Assembly (NCBI GenBank): GCA_030426085.1
Contig: JAUHYW010000011.1
Coordinates: forward strand, 107,642 to 171,641
Direction: 5' to 3'
Length of the DNA: 64,000 bases
Source: a bacterium
GTDB taxonomy: Bacteria; Myxococcota_A; Bradymonadia; UBA7976; UBA1532
Every line of letters starts with the position of its first letter. The first letter of the stretch is position 1. The notes below the pieces were generated by a model. It was not told where the DNA came from. It saw nothing but the letters and a program-made list of their open reading frames with translations, and searched no databases. The translations under genes and the position numbers were made by a program. This document shows, piece after piece, positions 58,303 through 64,000 of this stretch.

Positions 58303-59226
58303 TCAGTCGCAGACGAGGTGCACGTAGAAGACGTCGTCGTTGCCCACATCGCCGTCCGTATTGACCCCGCCCCAGACGCCGCGGCAGCCGGTGTTCGTGC
58401 CGACGCCGCCGATGCAGGTGCCGTTGGCCTGCACGGTGACCCGCTTGGAGGGGCCGTTGTTGCAGTCGTGGCAGCTGTCGCGCCAGCCGAGCTGGACCCG
58501 GCAGTGCCCGCGCACCCAGCTGCGGATGCGCGCGTCGAGGTAGGCGTCGTCGAGGTTCATCGCCGCGCCGTCGCGGGTGAGGCCGCGGCCGATGGTCGCC
58601 GGGGCGATCTCGTCGAGGTCGACGCTGCCCGCGGTCAGGTCGACCGGGCCTCGGATCCGCGCGCCGCCGTTGAGCCGGGCCTGCCCGTCGACCACCATCC
58701 GGCCCTCGACCCGCGCTTCGCCGCCGACGTGAAGCCGGTCGGCCACCGCGAGGTCGGTGGCGCCGGTGGTCCACATGGCATAGGGCGTCGCGTAGATCCG
58801 CTGGCGGTTGTTGAGCGCGACGTCGTCGGCCGGGTCGTCGGGGTCGCCGAGCAGGGTCATGCCGAGGTGCAGATCGTCGGCGGCCATGATGACCGTATCG
58901 AGGGGCACCTCGGCGCCGTCGGGGCCTTCACCGGTCGGCCCGATGGTGGCGGTGAAGCGCCCGGTGAAGACCTCGACCCGCAGCCGCTGGCTGTAGACCG
59001 GCTGCTCGGCGGCGGGGCCGTCGTAGAGCGAGAAGAGCAGGTGTAGCGCGGCGTCGCCCGCCGCCTCGACCGGCGCGCCGTCGAGCTCGAGAACGCCCTG
59101 GTAGGGCAGCAGGCGCGGCACGTCATCGGTGCTCGGGTCGCCGTCGGCGTGGGCGAGGCCCGCGGCGCAGAGCGCCAGGAGCAGGGTCGCGAGGGCAGGG
59201 GCGGAGGGTCGGGTGGAGCGTTGCAT
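58303..59226 (-). CDS. Secreted protein, member 3 of the tandem paralogous family
   Basis: 307 residues. Signal peptide ends GLAHA. Opening DGDPSTDDVPRLLPYQGVLELDG; GDPDDPADDVALNNRQRIYATPYAMW; a stem with VGGEARVEGRMVVDGQARLNG; C-terminal HCRVQLGWRDSCHDCNNGPSK, GTCIGG, VWGGVNTDGD and DVFYVHLVCD. Cys positions are conserved. It is transcribed alone from a palindrome promoter (59322-59338). Confidence 0.86.
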   Translation of the reverse strand: MQRSTRPSAPALATLLLALCAAGLAHADGDPSTDDVPRLLPYQGVLELDGAPVEAAGDAALHLLFSLYDGPAAEQPVYSQRLRVEVFTGRFTATIGPTGEGPDGAEVPLDTVIMAADDLHLGMTLLGDPDDPADDVALNNRQRIYATPYAMWTTGATDLAVADRLHVGGEARVEGRMVVDGQARLNGGARIRGPVDLTAGSVDLDEIAPATIGRGLTRDGAAMNLDDAYLDARIRSWVRGHCRVQLGWRDSCHDCNNGPSKRVTVQANGTCIGGVGTNTGCRGVWGGVNTDGDVGNDDVFYVHLVCD

Positions 59227-59291
59227 GGTCGCCTCTCGATGCGTCGTGGGGACGGGGCGGGGCCCGTCGGTTGCTCTGCCGTGACGAGGCG

Positions 59292-59338
59292 ACGATAGGC
59301 GGGGGCCGGAGCGGGGGGCGACTTAAGGGGCCTTAAAG
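59292..59338 (-). promoter_or_regulatory. Palindrome-bearing promoter of family member 3
   Basis: CTTAAGGGGCCTTAAAG (59322-59338) lies 24 bases upstream of TATCGT (minus strand, 59297-59292). Sequence between and after the -10 box is also close to that of member 2, as expected from duplication. Confidence 0.7.
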
Positions 59339-59399
59339 CCCTGATTCGGCGAGAGATTCTCGCCGAGCGGGCGGCAGGCGGAGCGCTTGCTGGGGCCCG

Positions 59400-60308
59400 T
59401 CACTCGCAGAGGAAGCGGATGTAGAACACGTCGTCGTCGTTGACATTGCCGTCGGTGTTGAAGCCGGCCCAGGTGCCCTGGCGACACGCGGAGTTCTGGC
59501 CGCCCAGGCAGGTCGCGTCGGCGCCCGCCGAGGCGATCTTGGCCGGCGCCGATCCGCAGTTGCTGCAGCTGTCCCGCCAGCCGAGCTGCACCTTGCAGTG
59601 ATTGCGCACCCAGTCGCTGATGCGCGCGTCGAGGTAGCCATCGTCGAGGTCGAGCGCCGCGCCGCTCCGGTTGATGCCCCGGCCGGCGATCGCCGGGTCG
59701 ATCTCTTGCAAGTCCACGCTGCCGGCGTCCAGTCGCACCGGACCGGTCACCCGCATGCCGCCGCCGATGCGCGCCTCGCCGGTGACCTCGATGTCGCCGC
59801 CGACGGTCGCGTTGCCGCCGACGGCCGCGTCCCGCGCCACCGAGAGGTTGGTCGCGCTGGTGGTCCACATCGCATACGGCGTGGCGTAGATCCGCTGGCG
59901 GTTGGCGAGCGGGATGTCGTCGGCCGGGTCGTCGGGGTCGCCGAGCAGGGTCAGGCCCAGGTGCAGGTCGTCGGCCGCCGCGATGACCCCGTCGATGGGC
60001 ACCACCGCGCCGTCGGGACCCTCGCCCTCGGGGCCGATGGTGGCGGTGAAGCGGCCGCCGTAGACCTCGACGACCAGCGGCTGGCGGTAGACCGGCTGCT
60101 CGGCGTCGGGGCCGTCGTAGAGCGAGAACAGCAGGTGCAGCGCGGCGTCGCCGGTGGCCTCCACCGGCCGTCCGTCGAGCTCGAGCTGCCCCTGATACGG
60201 CAGCAGCCGGGGCACCTCGTCGGTGCGCGGGTCGCCGTCGGCGAAGGCCGGGCCGACGAGGCAACCGAGGACGAAGGCGGCGGCGAGGGTGCGAGCGGTG
60301 GTCTTCAT
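59400..60308 (-). CDS. Secreted protein, member 4 of the tandem paralogous family
   Basis: 302 residues. Signal peptide ends GPAFA. Opening DGDPRTDEVPRLLPYQGQLELDG; the GDPDDPADDIPLANRQRIYATPYAMW block; stem VGGNATVGGDIEVTGEARIGG; C-terminus HCKVQLGWRDSCSNCGSAPAK, ATCLGG, TWAGFNTDGN and DVFYIRFLCE, the most divergent of the four. It follows the Cys-rich lipoprotein gene by 53 bases without palindrome, so it probably shares that gene's promoter. Confidence 0.86.
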   Translation of the reverse strand: MKTTARTLAAAFVLGCLVGPAFADGDPRTDEVPRLLPYQGQLELDGRPVEATGDAALHLLFSLYDGPDAEQPVYRQPLVVEVYGGRFTATIGPEGEGPDGAVVPIDGVIAAADDLHLGLTLLGDPDDPADDIPLANRQRIYATPYAMWTTSATNLSVARDAAVGGNATVGGDIEVTGEARIGGGMRVTGPVRLDAGSVDLQEIDPAIAGRGINRSGAALDLDDGYLDARISDWVRNHCKVQLGWRDSCSNCGSAPAKIASAGADATCLGGQNSACRQGTWAGFNTDGNVNDDDVFYIRFLCE

Positions 60309-60361
60309 GGTCTGCCTCGTGGATCCGAAGTGGGCGCGGCTCGGGGCCGGAGCGGGATGGC

Positions 60362-63250
60362 TCAGCGCAGGATCAGGCCGGCGCAGTGGCCGTCCTCGTC
60401 CACCTGCTCGCACAGCGCGACGCGGTCGGTGCCGAAGGTCGGGATGTGACCCCGCACCGTGACGACGCCCACCGGGCCATCGCCCAGCGCGGCCTCGGCG
60501 TGGAAGGCGTCGCGCAGGGCCGCGCCGCCGGCGGGGTCCTCTTCGGCCGGGGGCGCCGGGGCGAAGGCGCTGGCGGTGAAGTCGCCGCACATCCAGAAGC
60601 CGAGCCGCCCGCCGTCGAGGCCACCCTCGTCGGCGCTGCTGACGCAGTAGCCGTCGATGCAGCCCGGCTGGTCGAGCGGGGCGGTGCCCCCGAAGTGGAG
60701 CTGCTCGTCGGGGCAGCCCACGTCGCAGCCCGCCCCGCCGTAGTTGACCCCGCAGCCGCAGATGATCTTGCCGCCGTTGCGCGGGTTGCCCACGCCGACG
60801 GTCGCGCCGGGGCGGCTGCGGTCGAAGCCGGGGCACAGCTCGGGCCACTCGGCCTGCTCGCTGACGCACCCGCCAGCGTACTCGGCGGTGCGGTCGTAGC
60901 CCTGGAAGCCGAGGGTCACGAAGCCCACCGCGCCGACGAGCGACGGCGGGTCGTCGGTGGCCGCCGCCTCACAGCTCACCACCGGCTGGGCCGGGTTGGC
61001 CCCCTCGTCGCTCACCGCCTCGACGCACCCGGCGTCGCCCTCGGCGCACGCGGTCAGCGTGCAGGCGTTGAGCAGCAGCCGCTGCTCGCTGCCCGCCGAC
61101 AGCCGCAGCGCGCTGCGCCGCCGCTGGAAGCCCTGAACCTGCGGGACCTGCTCGTCGATGATCTCGACGCACTTGAACTGGCTGGCGTGGCCCATGCCGC
61201 GCCACGGCCCGAGCGCCTCGGCGCCCAGGTCGTCGCAGGTCCCGTGGGCCGGCACCGCGTCGATCGAGCGGGCGGCGGCGGGCATGGCCTGCACCCCGCA
61301 CGCGCCGTCCGGCTCGGGGCAGCTCCAGCGCTGGAAGTCGTAGCCCAGCGGCTCGGCGGCCTCGTAGCCCGCGTCGCGGCGGCGCCAGCACGACGCGCTG
61401 TAGGGGCCCTCGTCGGCGGGGTAGGTCAGCGGCAGCGCCCCGTCGCAGCGGCTGCGCTCGGCGATGACGTAGGCCCCCGGCCCGTCGCCGTCCTCGGGCG
61501 GCTGGTAGCGGCCGGTGTGCAGCTCGACGAAGTAGGCCGCGGCGATGAAGGTCGCCATCCACGCCCGCTGGCCTCCGACGAGGTCGCGGTGGTGCTCGCG
61601 CACGTCAGAGATGCCGTTGTCGTTGAAGTCGTCCAGCGCCGAGACGCAGGCCTTGGTCAGCGGGTTGAGCTCGGCGGCGCGGAAGCGGCGGGCGCCGTAG
61701 GCGACCTCCTGGCGCTCGATGGCCTCGGCGTCGACGTCGGTCTCGTCGGTCTCGTAGAGCGGCTCGACCTGCGCCAGCCCGTTGGACAGCGTCTCGACGG
61801 TCAGCGGCAGCACCTGGCCCGCCTCGTTGACCAGCAGCACCCGGTCGATGGTGCGCAGCGGGCAGCGGGCGTTGAGCCGCACCGCCTCGTCGGGCGACTC
61901 GATGTGGGCGAACGCGCTGCGCCGGGTCCAGCCGTCGCCGTCGGCGTCACACGGCTCGGCCCGGCGGCTGCCGGCGGCGGTGTTGAAGAAGAAGCCCGCG
62001 GCGGTCTCGCAGACGCAGTCGCCGTTCCAGTCGGTCACCGGCCACGGGCGCCCGGTCTGGCCCGGCCCCTGGCAATCGCAGCGGTCGGTGCAGGCGCCGG
62101 CGCCCAGGTCGAAGGTCTCGCCCTCGGCGCAGGCCGGCGGCAGGCAGCGGGCGTCGTCGGCCGGCGCCCGGCCGCTGCACACCAGCCCCTCGGCGCAGTC
62201 GGCCTCGACCGCGCACTCGGCGAAGGCGTCGAGCGCCCGGCAGCCGCCGGTGGACGGATCGTCGACCAGCCCCTCCAGGCACGCCCCGCAGCGGGCGCCG
62301 TCGGCCGCCTCGACGCACGCGCGCTGCTGCACGGCGCAGTCGACGCGGATGCTGTGGGCGTCGTCGGGGTCGTCGGCGCAGTTGGCCCGGTCGTCGATCA
62401 CGCAGGCCCCGCCGTCCTCCCGGTGCCCCGGCACGCACGGGCCGCAGGCCGCGCCGCCCTCGCCCTCGACGCAGGTCCGGTTCTGGTCGGCGCACTGCCC
62501 GGCGATGCTCGTCGGCGCGCCCGCCGCGCAGGTCGGCGCCTGCTCGACGCAGGCCTCGGCGGCCGGATCCCAGTCATAGCCCTCGGCGCAGGCCTCGAGG
62601 CACGCCGCGTCGGCCCCGTCCACCGCCTCGGCGCACTGCTGGAACGGCCCGCAGCCGGCGTCCGCGCAGCCGATGGCCGCCCGGCAGGCGCCCCGGGCGC
62701 AGACCAGCCCCCCGTCGCAGGCCCCGTCGGCGCAGGGGCAGCCCACGACGTCCGGCGGGCAGTCCCGGCAGACGTCGTTGATGCACACCAGCGGCGCCGC
62801 GCAGCCGTCGTCGTCGCACGGGCAGTCCAGCGACCCCGGGGCGCACTCGGGCACCGGCACGCAGGTGCTGTCCATGCAGGTCAGCCCCTCGTCGCAGGCG
62901 TCGCCGTCGCACGGACAGTCGAGCGCGCCCGGCGGGCAGCGGTCCTCGGCGCAGAGGTCCTGCTCGCAGACCAGCCCCTCGGCGCAGGCCCCGTCGGCGG
63001 GGCACGGGCAGCGCAGGGTGCCCGCGGGGCAGTCCACGCACAGATCGTCGGCGCAGCGCCCTTCGGTGCAGGCGCCGTCGTCGCAGGCGCAGCCGATCTC
63101 GCCCGGGGTGCAGGGCGGGGGCGCGGCGTCGCCGTCGGCGCTGCTCGTCGCGTCGTCGCACCCCAGCGCGGCGAGCGCGGCGAGCATCAGCGGGGCGAGG
63201 GCGAAGGCGGGTGGGCGCAGGGCGCGGGTCGGGTGCGTCGGGAAGGGCAT
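60362..63250 (-). CDS. Large Cys-rich lipoprotein
   Basis: 962 residues from ATG 63250 (GAGG 5 bases upstream; a GTG at 63256 is the alternative). The signal ends LAALAALGC (lipobox). Residues about 45-195 repeat C..G..GC.C..G.C..GL.C units (for example PGALDCPCDGDACDEGLTC), a knottin-like Cys pattern frequent in myxobacterial surface lipoproteins; about 195-370 carry further EGF/TNFR-like Cys pairs. The rest (about 370-962) includes DADGDGWTRR and FNDNGISDVRE Ca-loop-like turns and scattered Cys. Probably at the cell surface. It leads the unit with family member 4. Confidence 0.85.
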   Translation of the reverse strand: MPFPTHPTRALRPPAFALAPLMLAALAALGCDDATSSADGDAAPPPCTPGEIGCACDDGACTEGRCADDLCVDCPAGTLRCPCPADGACAEGLVCEQDLCAEDRCPPGALDCPCDGDACDEGLTCMDSTCVPVPECAPGSLDCPCDDDGCAAPLVCINDVCRDCPPDVVGCPCADGACDGGLVCARGACRAAIGCADAGCGPFQQCAEAVDGADAACLEACAEGYDWDPAAEACVEQAPTCAAGAPTSIAGQCADQNRTCVEGEGGAACGPCVPGHREDGGACVIDDRANCADDPDDAHSIRVDCAVQQRACVEAADGARCGACLEGLVDDPSTGGCRALDAFAECAVEADCAEGLVCSGRAPADDARCLPPACAEGETFDLGAGACTDRCDCQGPGQTGRPWPVTDWNGDCVCETAAGFFFNTAAGSRRAEPCDADGDGWTRRSAFAHIESPDEAVRLNARCPLRTIDRVLLVNEAGQVLPLTVETLSNGLAQVEPLYETDETDVDAEAIERQEVAYGARRFRAAELNPLTKACVSALDDFNDNGISDVREHHRDLVGGQRAWMATFIAAAYFVELHTGRYQPPEDGDGPGAYVIAERSRCDGALPLTYPADEGPYSASCWRRRDAGYEAAEPLGYDFQRWSCPEPDGACGVQAMPAAARSIDAVPAHGTCDDLGAEALGPWRGMGHASQFKCVEIIDEQVPQVQGFQRRRSALRLSAGSEQRLLLNACTLTACAEGDAGCVEAVSDEGANPAQPVVSCEAAATDDPPSLVGAVGFVTLGFQGYDRTAEYAGGCVSEQAEWPELCPGFDRSRPGATVGVGNPRNGGKIICGCGVNYGGAGCDVGCPDEQLHFGGTAPLDQPGCIDGYCVSSADEGGLDGGRLGFWMCGDFTASAFAPAPPAEEDPAGGAALRDAFHAEAALGDGPVGVVTVRGHIPTFGTDRVALCEQVDEDGHCAGLILR

Positions 63251-63289
63251 GGCCACCTCGAGGGCAAAGTCGGGTTCGCTGTCGAGGTG

Positions 63290-63334
63290 AAGGTAGGAAA
63301 ACGCCCGTGATACCGCGCCTTAAAGGCCCTTAAG
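63290..63334 (-). promoter_or_regulatory. Palindrome-bearing promoter of the Cys-rich lipoprotein operon
   Basis: CTTAAAGGCCCTTAAG (63319-63334), identical in all 16 bases to the copy at 58235, lies 23 bases upstream of TACCTT (minus strand, 63295-63290). The predicted leader is about 33 bases. Confidence 0.72.
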
Positions 63335-63352
63335 ACGGCCTGCCAGCCGGCG

Positions 63353-64000
63353 CTACTCCTCTGGAGACGCGATGCGGTTCGCCGACCAGCCGACCTGCTG
63401 ACCCAGCGCCCGGATGAAGCCCTCGCCGGTGTCGCCGTAGCCGTCGCCGTCCTCGTCGACGATGTCCATGTAGGCCTCCTCGATGTTGAACTCGCCGAAC
63501 TGCGTGGCGAGCAGGAACGGCTCGAGGACCAGCCGGGTGCCGCTGACCATGCCCTCGACGTGGGACAGCTCGATGAACTCGTCGAGGCCGTCGATCACGC
63601 CGGTGACGTCGCCCCCGGCGCTCTGCAAGGCGGCCACCTCGACCCGGGGGCGGCCGAAGCCCAGCTCCCGCAGGTCGAGCCGGGCCCGGTAGCGGCCCGA
63701 GACGTCCAGCTCGGGCTGGCCGCCGGTGCGGAAGTCGACGCCGAGCGAGGCCCGCATCTGCTGGCCGAGCGCGCCGGCGAGCGGGGCGTCGACGGTGATG
63801 CGGTAGTCGGTCTCGTTGTCCAGCGGCGCCTCGGGCACGAAGCGGGCGACCCGCCCCCGCACGCTCCAGGCGCCGGCGACCGGCTCGCCCTCGCCCCGGG
63901 TGATGGTGAACCGCTCGGCCTGCCCCGCGGCGAGGCGGTGGCTGAAGGTCAGCTCGATGGGGGTCTCGGTCCAGACGTGGTTGGCCCCGCTCAGCGGGCG
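63353..64000 (-). CDS. Ig-like domain protein, N-terminus beyond the right edge
   Basis: 215 C-terminal residues are visible; the frame is open to base 64000. The part near the edge (TPIELTFSHRLAAGQAERF, ITRGEGEPVAGAWS, RFVPEAPLDNETDYRITVDA) is a bacterial Ig-like (SbsA/Big_5-type) domain. The C-terminal 120 residues are strand-rich, with DIVDEDGDGYGDTGEGF, a Ca2+-loop-like turn, near the end. A surface or secreted multi-Ig protein is likely. It ends 19 bases from the palindrome of the lipoprotein operon. Confidence 0.75.
   Translation of the reverse strand, partial: RPLSGANHVWTETPIELTFSHRLAAGQAERFTITRGEGEPVAGAWSVRGRVARFVPEAPLDNETDYRITVDAPLAGALGQQMRASLGVDFRTGGQPELDVSGRYRARLDLRELGFGRPRVEVAALQSAGGDVTGVIDGLDEFIELSHVEGMVSGTRLVLEPFLLATQFGEFNIEEAYMDIVDEDGDGYGDTGEGFIRALGQQVGWSANRIASPEE

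Noticed and set aside
60386..63310. 974-codon plus-strand frame opposite the Cys-rich lipoprotein
   Set aside because: No signal, no domain, composition of a shadow frame; the minus frame has a lipobox and Cys repeats.

Overview
The window looks like a chromosome segment of a very GC-rich, Gram-negative predatory or soil bacterium of the Myxococcota (order not resolvable here). Pointers are a modular type I polyketide synthase, OmpA proteins with thrombospondin type 3 calcium repeats, a DUF2330 protein, Cys-rich lipoproteins, tandem FHA domains, a MYXO-CTERM-like sorting tail and many start/stop-overlapping gene pairs. No rRNA, tRNA, CRISPR array or intact insertion sequence was seen.

Layout. 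1-11.4 kb: end of a PKS assembly line, namely a fully reducing module (5' truncated by the window), a last module ending in a thioesterase, and a translationally coupled sulfotransferase-like protein. 11.5-13.6 kb: a P1B-like P-type ATPase without the CPC metal motif. From 13.9 kb the text is ordinary chromosome: an AidB-like acyl-CoA dehydrogenase, an outer-membrane protein, a cytochrome bd operon (cydA-cydB-dihaem lipoprotein-zinc ribbon-lipoprotein), a Trk/Ktr potassium uptake pair with a HAMP protein, CysZ/EI24-like and XRE genes, a leaderless lipoprotein gene, a SLC13-type anion transporter, an HDOD-like protein and a four-repeat PEGA-like protein.

32.3-39.4 kb (minus strand) is one tight gene train: adenosine deaminase, a lipoprotein that seems to start at CTG, a double MlaF-type ABC ATPase and, last, a 949-residue protein joining an N-terminal TIR domain to helical Trp-rich repeats and four S1 RNA-binding domains that resemble ribosomal protein S1 domains 2-4. 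The train ends in a UUCG-loop terminator. An isochorismatase/nicotinamidase-like hydrolase is divergent from it. I consider the TIR-S1 protein the best candidate for an undescribed conflict or stress-response system.

40.1-53.9 kb: a 36-residue membrane protein gene with a strong promoter, an FHA-TPR protein, two OmpA/TSP3 proteins on either side of two small membrane proteins and an HtrA protease, a 14-unit 15-bp minisatellite next to a degenerate REP-type transposase-like gene, a sterol-desaturase-like enzyme, and a coupled DUF2330/pentahaem cytochrome pair.

53.9-64 kb (minus strand): a phospholipase C-like/beta-barrel fusion, its barrel-only neighbour, four tandem paralogous secreted proteins, a large Cys-rich lipoprotein and an Ig-like protein cut by the right edge. 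Three promoters here share an almost invariant AT-rich palindrome at a fixed distance from the -10 box, which defines a small local regulon.
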